Program-made: the position numbers and the translations under genes
Origin: an uncultured Clostridia bacterium
GTDB lineage: Bacteria > Bacillota > Clostridia > Saccharofermentanales > DTU023
Assembly: GCA_946220865.1 (NCBI GenBank)
Contig: CAMJYM010000004.1
Span: 1-64,000, forward strand
DNA length: 64,000 nt
Direction: 5' to 3'
Part shown: piece after piece, positions 24,863 through 32,034 of the stretch
Layout: each line of letters starts with the position of its first letter
Position numbering within the stretch: position 1 is the stretch's first letter
Notes under the pieces: generated by a model
The model's input: only the letters and a program-made list of their open reading frames with translations
Database searches by the model: none
What the model was told of the DNA's origin: nothing

Positions 24863-26059
24863 ATGAAACGTTCAGTTGGCACTGTTTCAAGAGGGCTGCG
24901 CGCCCCCATTTTTAACGCCGGAGATAAACTGGTTGACATCATCCCCGATCTTCTCCTCGAAGCCTCCCGTAATGAGGGCTTTGAACTCAGAGATCGTGAT
25001 GTGCTTTGCATCACCGAATCTATTGTCGCCCGCACTCAGGGGAACTACGCAAGTGTAGATGACATCGCTCATGATGTGCAAAAGAAATTCCCTGATCATG
25101 CCAGAAGCTTAGGCCTGCTCTATCCTATTTTGAGCCGAAACCGTTTCTCCATCCTTTTGAAAGGTATCGCTATGGCCTGCGAGGAGATTGTGATTCAACT
25201 GAGCTATCCTTCAGATGAAGTCGGCAATGCTCTCTTTGATCCCAAGCTTCTCTACGATGTCAAGGTCAACCCCTGGCGTGATGTCCTGGACGAAGAGCAA
25301 TTTCACAAGTATTTTGGTCACCCTGTGCACCCCTTTACCGGTGTCGACTACGTCGCCTTTTACAAAGATTTGGTAGAAGAGTGCGGAGCAAAATGCCGCT
25401 TTGTTTTTTCGAATGATCCCAAGGCTCTGCTCAACGAAGTGAAGGATGTTCTCTGCTGCGATATCCACACTCGCCAGTCAAGTTCGCAGACTCTTAAAGA
25501 TGCGGGCGCCCGTACAGTTCTCACACTCTGCGACATTCTCAGTGATAAGTCAGATACACATGGTTATAACGAATTTTACGGCCTTCTCGGTTCTAATAAA
25601 GCGGACGAGAATAGAGTCAAACTCTTCCCCCGTGATACCCAGCCTATCGTCGATGAGATTGCCCGCCGCATCCATGAAAAGAGCGGCAAGAAAGTCGAAG
25701 TCATGATCTATGGAGACGGCGCCTTCAAAGATCCTGTTGGCAAGATTTGGGAACTGGCTGATCCGGTCGTTTCTCCGGCTTATACCCAAGGTCTTTCCGG
25801 CACGCCTAATGAAATTAAGATTAAATATCTCGCAGACAGCGAATTTTCTGGCCTTAGCGAAGAGCAACAAAGAGAGGCCATTGAAGAGCGCATCCGCAGC
25901 AAGGAAAATAACCTGGTTGGCAAAATGGCTTCCGAGGGAACCACTCCCCGTCACCTCACGGATCTTCTTGGTTCACTCGCGGATCTGACTTCCGGTTCCG
26001 GAGATAAGGGTACGCCGCTGGTCTATATTCAGGGTTATTTCGATAATTATGCTGATTGA
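24863..26059 (+). CDS. coenzyme F420-0:L-glutamate ligase (CofE) family protein
   Basis: A 398-residue protein of the family that in methanogens and actinobacteria adds glutamate to coenzyme F420-0. The first half shows the family pattern of a nucleotide-binding ligase (GDKLVDIIPDLLLEAS, then DVLCITESIVARTQGNY), and later AYTQGLSGTPNEIKIKYLAD. It is longer than CofE (about 250 residues), and nothing else of F420 synthesis is visible in the window. Many Firmicutes carry such homologues without known F420 use, so the acceptor is probably something else: another gamma-glutamyl or amino acid ligation is possible. The start has GGGAGGAG at a seven-base spacing. A tRNA pair follows on the same strand with its own promoter. 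Confidence 0.72.
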   Translation: MKRSVGTVSRGLRAPIFNAGDKLVDIIPDLLLEASRNEGFELRDRDVLCITESIVARTQGNYASVDDIAHDVQKKFPDHARSLGLLYPILSRNRFSILLKGIAMACEEIVIQLSYPSDEVGNALFDPKLLYDVKVNPWRDVLDEEQFHKYFGHPVHPFTGVDYVAFYKDLVEECGAKCRFVFSNDPKALLNEVKDVLCCDIHTRQSSSQTLKDAGARTVLTLCDILSDKSDTHGYNEFYGLLGSNKADENRVKLFPRDTQPIVDEIARRIHEKSGKKVEVMIYGDGAFKDPVGKIWELADPVVSPAYTQGLSGTPNEIKIKYLADSEFSGLSEEQQREAIEERIRSKENNLVGKMASEGTTPRHLTDLLGSLADLTSGSGDKGTPLVYIQGYFDNYAD

Positions 26060-26061
26060 AC

Positions 26062-26090
26062 TTGACAGCTTAGTCAAGAACCGTTAAAAT
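26062..26090 (+). promoter_or_regulatory. promoter of tRNA-Met and tRNA-Tyr
   Basis: TTGACA at 26062-26067, a 17-base spacer and TAAAAT at 26085-26090, 31 bases before tRNA-Met and directly after the stop of the CofE-like gene. Confidence 0.8.
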
Positions 26091-26121
26091 TCGTCTTGCC
26101 GCTCTGAAGAAGGTTCGGCAT

Positions 26122-26197
26122 GGGCCATTAGCTCAGTGGTAAGAGCAGTCGGCTCATAACCGATCGGTCCTGGGTTCGAATCCCCGATGGCCCACCA
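26122..26197 (+). tRNA. tRNA-Met (CAT)
   Basis: A 76-base tRNA with acceptor GGGCCAT/ATGGCCC, anticodon loop CTCATAA with anticodon CAT, T arm GGTTCGAATCC and encoded CCA. The pattern fits elongator tRNA-Met; a tRNA-Ile precursor modified by TilS also reads CAT and cannot be fully excluded. It is not the initiator, because the first pair is G-C. Confidence 0.9.
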
Positions 26198-26217
26198 AAC
26201 TTCTTCACGATAAGCAC

Positions 26218-26302
<85 letters not shown>

Positions 26303-26336
26303 AAAGCTCTGAAGCACCAGCTTCAGAGCTTTTTTC
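26303..26336 (+). terminator. intrinsic terminator of the tRNA pair
   Basis: AGCTCTGAAG pairs with CTTCAGAGCT around a six-base loop, with a run of six Ts after it. Confidence 0.9.
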
Positions 26337-26416
26337 TTTATTGAGCCATCTCCTGGCGCCGTAGCTATCTCCATACCCTCACAAAGAAGCTTAGACAGGC
26401 TATTTCATAAGAAAAA

Positions 26417-26425
26417 TGCTATAAT
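26417..26425 (+). promoter_or_regulatory. rubrerythrin promoter, extended -10
   Basis: TGCTATAAT is a perfect extended -10 element, 32 bases before the start codon. No good -35 hexamer is present at the usual distance, which is common for extended -10 promoters. Confidence 0.6.
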
Positions 26426-26457
26426 AGTACACAGCAAAAAATAAGGAGGATTATCCT

Positions 26458-27054
26458 ATGACAAAATTTGCAGAAAGTGAAACCAGACTTAATCTGATGA
26501 AAGCTTTTGCTGGTGAATCACAGGCCAGTAACCGCTACACCTTCTTCTCGAAAAAAGCGAGAGATGAAGGCTATAAGCAGATTGAGGCTATTTTCCTCGA
26601 AACCGCTGAAAACGAACGTGAACATGCTTCTGTTTTCTATAAACATCTGGTAAAAAATTTGGGCGCTGATGAGGCCGTTGTGACAGAATTTACGGCGGAT
26701 TATCCTGTTGCTCTGAGTGAGAAGACGGAAACAAATCTTCTTTCTGCTGCTGGTGGCGAAAAAGAAGAGTATGAGGTTCTTTATCCCAGTTTCGGCAAAA
26801 AAGCTGAAGAAGAAGGGTTTAAAGATATTGCCCAGAGTTTTTATCAGATTGCCAAAGTTGAAAAAGAGCACATGGATCGTTACAATGCTCTGGCCAAAAA
26901 CATCCATGAAGGTAAAGTCTTTAAGAAGGATAAGCCTGTGCTCTGGAAGTGCCGTAACTGTGGCTATATCGTAGAAGCTGTCTCTGCTCCTGCCAAATGC
27001 CCAGCCTGCCAGCATCCGCAATCCTATTTTGAAATTGCCGCCAAAAACTGGTAA
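26458..27054 (+). CDS. rbr: rubrerythrin
   Basis: Rubrerythrin reduces hydrogen peroxide to water in anaerobes. The N-terminal ferritin-like domain (about 1-145) shows the diiron ligands in FAGESQASNRY, ETAENEREHASVF, EEYEVLYPSFGKKAEEEGF and KVEKEHMDRY. The C-terminal rubredoxin domain has WKCRNCGYIVE and CPACQHP, the four Cys ligands of the mononuclear iron. Length 198 is standard. AGGAGGA lies seven bases before the ATG. The gene stands alone, with its own promoter and terminator, as expected for a stress-response gene; no PerR box was recognised with certainty. Confidence 0.97.
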   Translation: MTKFAESETRLNLMKAFAGESQASNRYTFFSKKARDEGYKQIEAIFLETAENEREHASVFYKHLVKNLGADEAVVTEFTADYPVALSEKTETNLLSAAGGEKEEYEVLYPSFGKKAEEEGFKDIAQSFYQIAKVEKEHMDRYNALAKNIHEGKVFKKDKPVLWKCRNCGYIVEAVSAPAKCPACQHPQSYFEIAAKNW

Positions 27055-27105
27055 TTACAAGCCTTTTTGACGCTCCCCCGGGAGTTTCATGATCGGGTAA
27101 ATGTA

Positions 27106-27147
27106 AAAAGGGAGCTGTCCCCAAAGAGACAGCTCCCTTTTCTTTTG
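27106..27147. terminator. bidirectional intrinsic terminator
   Basis: AAAAGGGAGCTGTC and GACAGCTCCCTTTT pair perfectly around an eight-base loop. A-runs and T-runs flank both sides, so it can stop rubrerythrin transcription on the plus strand and the convergent gene on the minus strand. Confidence 0.92.
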
Positions 27148-27149
27148 TC

Positions 27150-27812
27150 TTAATCTTCTTTCAATTCTGCGATTTCACCAAGACATTTGTAAATGCTGTG
27201 GGATGGGACAAAACCTCGCACAAAGGAGAGCGGATAAATTCGGCTTTCCCGACCGATAATGCTGCCAGGGTTCAAAACGCTGTTGCAGCCTACTTCAACA
27301 TGGTCGCCCAGCAGGGCGCCGAATTTTTTTAAGCCTGTGGGGATTTTTTCGCCCTGGTCGTTTACACTCACCAGGCCGTGATCAGCTTTTACATTGGAAG
27401 TAATAGCACCAGCACCCATATGGCTGTAATTGCCAAAAACAGAGTCTCCAGCGTAGTTGTAATGAGGAAGTTGGACATGATTGAGCAGCAGCGAATTTTT
27501 GAGTTCACTAGAATTTCCGACCACACAGCCTTCGCCGATCAGCGCAATCCCACGGATAAAGGCACAATGCCGTATTTCAGACCCAGGACCGATCACACAG
27601 GGACCTTTGATATAAGCGCTGTCAGCTACAATCGCCGTTTTGTGAACAAAGATCTGTTCTCCCCTTTGAATATAATCCGCTCCCAGCTCAGGAAGCAGAG
27701 CGAGTAAATAAGCCTTCAGCTCTTTCAGAGCATCCCAGGGGTTTTTACATTCATTCAGCAGTTTTTCTGCCATCGTACCCTCAAAGTCAAATAGATCTTT
27801 TACACTATACAT
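27150..27812 (-). CDS. left-handed beta-helix acyl- or nucleotidyl-transferase-like protein
   Basis: A 220-residue protein with a helical N-terminal part (about 1-45) and a run of hexapeptide repeats that form a left-handed beta-helix (KTAIVADSAYIKGPCVIGP, IALIGEGCVVGNSSEL, GAGAITSNVKADHG, HVEVGCNSVLNPGSIIG). It resembles the C-terminal acetyltransferase half of GlmU and is often labelled UDP-N-acetylglucosamine pyrophosphorylase-related, but it lacks the nucleotidyltransferase domain with its GxGxRM signature. The substrate is therefore unknown; a sugar-nucleotide acyl transfer is plausible. The ATG at 27812 has GGAGG eight bases upstream; a GTG five codons earlier overlaps that site and is rejected. 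Confidence 0.75.
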   Translation of the reverse strand: MYSVKDLFDFEGTMAEKLLNECKNPWDALKELKAYLLALLPELGADYIQRGEQIFVHKTAIVADSAYIKGPCVIGPGSEIRHCAFIRGIALIGEGCVVGNSSELKNSLLLNHVQLPHYNYAGDSVFGNYSHMGAGAITSNVKADHGLVSVNDQGEKIPTGLKKFGALLGDHVEVGCNSVLNPGSIIGRESRIYPLSFVRGFVPSHSIYKCLGEIAELKED

Positions 27813-27925
27813 AAGGCATACCTCCACAATAAAATTATAATTGCAAGATTTAAGAGCTCTTCATTCAGGACCTTTCCGTTGTTGCCCATCGGATCAGCTC
27901 CCAAGCTTCATTCGTCATGCAGCAA

Positions 27926-27954
27926 TTGACAAGAAAAGGCTCAGTACGTATGAT
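27926..27954 (+). promoter_or_regulatory. tRNA-Pro promoter
   Basis: TTGACA at 27926-27931, a 17-base spacer and TATGAT at 27949-27954, eleven bases before the tRNA. Confidence 0.78.
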
Positions 27955-27965
27955 GAAGGCTGTTT

Positions 27966-28041
27966 CGAGGTGTAGCGCAGGTGGTAGCGCGCCTGCTTTG
28001 GGAGCAGGAGATCGCAGGTTCGAGTCCTGTCACCTCGACCA
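27966..28041 (+). tRNA. tRNA-Pro (TGG)
   Basis: A 76-base tRNA with acceptor CGAGGTG/CACCTCG, anticodon stem CCTGC/GCAGG around TTTGGGA (anticodon TGG), T arm GGTTCGAGTCC and encoded CCA. Confidence 0.96.
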
Positions 28042-28042
28042 T

Positions 28043-28096
28043 ATCGGGTGTTCTTCAAGCGGTTTTCCGGCTTTGGGAACACCCGATCTTTATTTT
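28043..28096 (+). terminator. intrinsic terminator of tRNA-Pro
   Basis: ATCGGGTGTTC pairs with GAACACCCGAT across a loop of 23 bases, followed by CTTTATTTTT. The loop is longer than usual. Confidence 0.8.
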
Positions 28097-28209
28097 TCTA
28101 CATCGGCTCCAGCGCCACAGCAGTCCTGCCCGCGGTGATTGAGTTTTCCGGCCTTTTCTCAAGGATTGAACCATCAAGATAAACGAGCAGAATCTGAACC
28201 TGCGGTCTT

Positions 28210-29304
28210 TCAGATTTGTGCACAGACTTCCATGGCCCTTGCAATAACCTGATCCATATTATAATATTTATATTCGGCCAAGCGTCCTAAAAAAATGACT
28301 TTTTCAGCATTCTCCAGGGCCTTTTCCTTCGCCTGATAGCGCTCACGCAAAGCAAGATTTTCCTGGTTTAACACGACGTAGCAAGGCACCCCCTCAGCAC
28401 TGGGATACTCCAAGCAAATTTCCGTCTGCGCAGAATGTTCACCGGTCATATGTTTAAACTCTGTGATGCGGGTAAAGTCATAGTCATTCGGATAATTGAC
28501 AACGGCTGCCGGTTGGTACTCTCTCTCATCCAGCGTTTGAAAATCAAAGTGGACCGAGCGATAGCTAAGTTCTCCTTCATCACGCTCGAAAAAATCATCC
28601 AGACGTCCTGTATAGATCAGCAGATCAAAGTCCTGCTCATCACCCTTCTTGTAGGGTTGCTTGCAGCAGACTTTTATTTGCGGATGATCCAGCATTTTTT
28701 CACACATGGCAGTATATCCGGGAAGAGGTATGCCCTGATAACGGTCTGTGAAATAGCGATCATCGCGATTGGCCCTCACAGGAATGCGACCTGCGACTTC
28801 CGCTGATAGTTCGGAGGGATCGCGCTGCCACTGTTTGGCGGTGTAATTCTCAAAAAAACAGTGGTAAAGGTATTCCCCAACCTGCGAAACGATTGCGTCA
28901 CGGAAATTCTTAGCGGGCAGATCAAACTTTGCTTTTTTAACCTCCTGCTCGAGGAAAGCCGGGACCTCATCATTTGCCAGATTGATGCCGTAAAGCTGGC
29001 AGATGGTATCTCGATTGATGGGAAAGGGGTAGAGCTGCCCCTGTGTGTAACTCAGCACACGATGCTGAAAGGGACGCATTTTAGTGAAGCGTGTGACAAA
29101 TTGCCAGATTTCCTGTTGCCGTGTATGGAAAATATGCGGGCCATAAATCTGACGCGTAATACCAGAGGCCTGCTTTTCATCGTAGATGTTGCCTCCGATA
29201 TGCTCTCTGGCTTCGTAGATAGTAAGCTGATGGCCCTGTTCAGCAAGAAGTCTCGCAGCGGTACAGCCCGCAAGTCCAGCTCCTGCAACTAGAATTTTTT
29301 TCAT
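28210..29304 (-). CDS. glf: UDP-galactopyranose mutase
   Basis: This flavoenzyme interconverts UDP-galactopyranose and UDP-galactofuranose, the donor for galactofuranose in surface glycans. The FAD-binding fold opens the protein with LVAGAGLAGCTAARLLAEQGH and ends its beta strand with IYEARE. Family blocks are HIGGNIYDE, YGPHIFHT and the later FENYTAKQWQRDPSELSAEVAGRIPVR. At 364 residues it is of usual length. GGAGT lies six bases before the ATG. No galactofuranosyltransferase lies next to it, so the polymer it serves is not known. Confidence 0.96.
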   Translation of the reverse strand: MKKILVAGAGLAGCTAARLLAEQGHQLTIYEAREHIGGNIYDEKQASGITRQIYGPHIFHTRQQEIWQFVTRFTKMRPFQHRVLSYTQGQLYPFPINRDTICQLYGINLANDEVPAFLEQEVKKAKFDLPAKNFRDAIVSQVGEYLYHCFFENYTAKQWQRDPSELSAEVAGRIPVRANRDDRYFTDRYQGIPLPGYTAMCEKMLDHPQIKVCCKQPYKKGDEQDFDLLIYTGRLDDFFERDEGELSYRSVHFDFQTLDEREYQPAAVVNYPNDYDFTRITEFKHMTGEHSAQTEICLEYPSAEGVPCYVVLNQENLALRERYQAKEKALENAEKVIFLGRLAEYKYYNMDQVIARAMEVCAQI

Positions 29305-29378
29305 TTTTTACTCCATTCTGTAGATAAATGCCGATCATCAATGGCTTCATAATAGCCATAAAAATAAAGCAGGGCAAA

Positions 29379-30176
29379 TCAGGAAAGAAAGAAATTCCAG
29401 GGGCTTTCGTTCGGAAGACTAAGCTGAAAATGCATAAGGCGTTTCTGAACAGGGTGCAAAAAGCTAAGCTCCGTAGCGATGAGCGCCGGTGCAGGAAGCT
29501 TGCGGTCGAAATCATCCATAAGACCGTAGCGCCTGTCTCCCGCCAGGGGGAAGCCGCGGGAGGAAGTCTGCACCCGGATCTGATGTGAGCGTCCGCTTCC
29601 CAAAGTGATGCGCAAGAGGGTCATCGGTGGAGTCAAACAGAGCTTGACACGTTCAAATTCAAGCGAAGAGGCCTTCCCCTCAGGACTAAGCTGGTAGCGG
29701 CCCTGGACCTTTTTATTGGAAATACGGTCGAGCCACTCTCCCCTTTCATCCTTCACCTGGCCACGCACAACCGCATGATAAATTTTCTCTACTTCGCGTT
29801 GACGAAAAGCCTGTGAAAGACGGGAAGCTGCCTTAGACGTTTTGGCAAAGACCATAATCCCGGAAACAGGCTGATCGAGTCGATGTACCAGGCCGAGCCA
29901 GGCCTCGCCACTTTTGTGTCCGCGCCTGGCAAGATCATCTTTAAGCAAATTCAGAAGATCGGGTTTACCCCGGCGATCTTCCTGTACCGGAAGTCCTGCC
30001 GGCTTAAGAACAACAAGCAGGTGATTATCTTCATAGAGAATAGGGATATCCACGCCTGATGCCAGTTTGGAACAGGCCTGTGGGAGCTGGCCGAGCGCAG
30101 CAGCATCAAACTGAAAATCCAGGCCTGAATCACTGAGGCCAGGAGATTTCTGAAGCACCTCACTCATGATGCTCAC
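29379..30176 (-). CDS. RluA-family pseudouridine synthase
   Basis: A 265-residue pseudouridine synthase of the RluA group. The catalytic block LGLVHRLDQPVSGIMVFAKT contains the aspartate (HRLD), preceded by ILYEDNHLLVVLKPAGLPVQ and followed by the RNA-binding ITLGSGRSHQIRVQ. No S4 domain is present, so it resembles RluC/RluD only in the catalytic core. The target uridine in rRNA or tRNA cannot be read from sequence. It overlaps the upstream methyltransferase by four bases, which suggests that both act on RNA. Confidence 0.9.
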   Translation of the reverse strand: MSIMSEVLQKSPGLSDSGLDFQFDAAALGQLPQACSKLASGVDIPILYEDNHLLVVLKPAGLPVQEDRRGKPDLLNLLKDDLARRGHKSGEAWLGLVHRLDQPVSGIMVFAKTSKAASRLSQAFRQREVEKIYHAVVRGQVKDERGEWLDRISNKKVQGRYQLSPEGKASSLEFERVKLCLTPPMTLLRITLGSGRSHQIRVQTSSRGFPLAGDRRYGLMDDFDRKLPAPALIATELSFLHPVQKRLMHFQLSLPNESPWNFFLS

Positions 30177-31051
30177 GAGTTTTCCCAGCGGCAGGTGCTG
30201 CCACAGGGCAAAACGATAGGACGTCGGCTGGCAGGCAAGCCGAGTTCTTCGGCTGTGGCCTCTCCCCTTCCGCCAAGAGCCAGGCGCAGAAGATTGGCCG
30301 GCACAGAAGGAGCAAAACCCGTCGTATAAGAGTTAAGAATAAAAAAGGCAAAGGGGTTGTCAAGTTCAAGCAACTTGCAACTCTCTTTGACCAGAGGCCA
30401 GAGGCGCTCCTCAAGCTGCCAGACTTCGCCGCCAGGTCCACGCCCATATGACGGAGGATCCATAATGATCCCCGTGTAGAAGCGTCCTCTCCGTTTTTCA
30501 CGCGCCACAAATTTAAGCACATCGTCCGCTAAAATACGCACATAGGATGAACTAAGTCCTGAAAGTTCCAGATTTTCTTTTGCCCGCGCATTCATGCCTT
30601 TAGAGGCATCGACGTGGACCACTTCATCAGCCCCACCGGCCGCAGCTGCAAGGGTCGCTCCGCCGGTGTAAGCAAAAAGGTTCAGCACTCGCACTTGAGA
30701 GCCTGCTCTTTTCGCAGCCTGAACACGGGCAGAGATATAATCCCAGTTCGCCCCCTGTTCAGGGAAAAGTCCGGTATGCTTAAAGGCCGTGGGTTCAACG
30801 CGAAAAGATAGAGGGCCCACAAAAGACGGATATTGAATTTCCCAGGAAGCAGGAAGTTTTCTCCTATACTCCCACTCACCGCCTCCTTGATGGCTACGAT
30901 GATAAATGGCATCCTGATTCTGCCAGGGCTCAGCTTCCCAGATGGCCTGGGGATCAGGACGCTGCAGGATGACTTTTCCCCAGCGTTCAAGTTTTTCGCC
31001 ATGTCCTGCATCGAGAAGTTCGTAATCCTGCCAGTTTTTTGTAATAATCAT
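30173..31051 (-). CDS. class I SAM-dependent rRNA methyltransferase (RlmI/RlmK-like)
   Basis: A 292-residue enzyme like the catalytic half of RlmI and RlmK, which methylate 23S rRNA. The SAM-binding motif is LNLFAYTGGATLAAAAGG near residue 135, VHVDASKGMNARAKENLELSG gives the acidic residue that binds ribose, and the catalytic IMDPPSYGRGPGGEVW follows. The N-terminal PUA domain of RlmI is absent and replaced by about 70 residues with EWEYRRKLPASWEI. The target base is therefore uncertain. It leads a two-gene unit with the pseudouridine synthase. Confidence 0.88.
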   Translation of the reverse strand: MIITKNWQDYELLDAGHGEKLERWGKVILQRPDPQAIWEAEPWQNQDAIYHRSHQGGGEWEYRRKLPASWEIQYPSFVGPLSFRVEPTAFKHTGLFPEQGANWDYISARVQAAKRAGSQVRVLNLFAYTGGATLAAAAGGADEVVHVDASKGMNARAKENLELSGLSSSYVRILADDVLKFVAREKRRGRFYTGIIMDPPSYGRGPGGEVWQLEERLWPLVKESCKLLELDNPFAFFILNSYTTGFAPSVPANLLRLALGGRGEATAEELGLPASRRPIVLPCGSTCRWENS

Positions 31052-31215
31052 CCAGGTGCCTTCCTGTCATCATCTTATTTTATAGTAATGTTTAACGCTC
31101 AAAGTATAGCATAGGCAGCCTGTATGCGGATTTATGGCCTAACACAGAATTTCAGAACACAAGGCCGCCAGTTATCGTAATAGTCTTTCCAGATACGGAG
31201 CGCTCAGGAATGAGC

Positions 31216-31221
31216 TATAAT
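31216..31221 (+). promoter_or_regulatory. candidate -10 of the two-component operon
   Basis: A perfect TATAAT lies 85 bases before the response regulator start codon. No convincing -35 hexamer was found, and an upstream regulator may be needed. Confidence 0.35.
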
Positions 31222-31306
31222 TTGCAAAAGAAAGATTAAAAAATACAAGCTCAATTAATCGCAGAAGCTCAAAAAGCCAAACGCTTATACCCAAAGGAGT
31301 TCTTCA

Positions 31307-32020
31307 ATGCATACCATCCCGCTTATTGAAATTGCCGATGATGATCCCGTTGTCCACGAGTCACTGGGACTCTACCTCGATGCAGAAAATTTTCAACATG
31401 TCTCTGCCAAAAATGGCGAGGAAGCCCTGGAGATCTTTAAAGAAAAAGAGCCGGATTTACTGATTCTGGATCTGATGATGCCCAAAATGTCCGGCACGGA
31501 TGTCTGCCGTGAAATTCGTAAAACGTCAATGGTTCCCATTATTATGCTGACCGCCAAGGGGGAGGAAATCGACCGTATACTCGGCCTGGAGCTGGGGGCG
31601 GACGACTACATCGTTAAGCCGTTCTCGCCGCGCGAAGTCATTGCCCGTATCAAGGCAATTTTCCGCCGTACCGGTGAAAGTGAAGATAAAGAAAATTGTA
31701 TCGTACGCTGTGAAGGACTGGAGATCAATATCGACAACTACCAGGTTTTGATCGACCAGGAGCCGGTCACCTTTACGCCCAAAGAAGTCGAGATTCTCTA
31801 TCTGCTGGCCTCTCATCCGGGCCAGGTCTTTACCCGCGAGGATATTCTCTCCAAGGTCTGGGGTTACGACTATTACGGCGATACGCGTACAGTCGACACG
31901 CACATCAAGCGCATCCGCCAGAAAATTCATGCCGAAACTCACAGCTATTCTCTGATTACCGTTTACGGTGTCGGCTATAAATTTGAAGCCGGTGTAAATA
32001 CGGGCAAAAGTAAAAGCTGA
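31307..32020 (+). CDS. OmpR/PhoB-family response regulator
   Basis: A 237-residue response regulator. The receiver domain (about 5-120) has the acidic cluster DDD at 11-13, the phosphoacceptor Asp55 in LLILDLMMPKMSG, and the conserved Lys in IVKPFSPRE. The C-terminal winged helix carries TFTPKEVEILYLLASHPGQV, REDILSKVWGYDYYGDTRTV and DTHIKRIRQKI, very close to WalR/PhoP regulators. The start has AAAGGAG at a good distance. It is followed after 14 bases by its histidine kinase. The WalR-like sequence and the linked kinase suggest control of the envelope or of phosphate, but the regulon is unknown. Confidence 0.93.
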   Translation: MHTIPLIEIADDDPVVHESLGLYLDAENFQHVSAKNGEEALEIFKEKEPDLLILDLMMPKMSGTDVCREIRKTSMVPIIMLTAKGEEIDRILGLELGADDYIVKPFSPREVIARIKAIFRRTGESEDKENCIVRCEGLEINIDNYQVLIDQEPVTFTPKEVEILYLLASHPGQVFTREDILSKVWGYDYYGDTRTVDTHIKRIRQKIHAETHSYSLITVYGVGYKFEAGVNTGKSKS

Positions 32021-32034
32021 GAGCAGGAGCTGCC

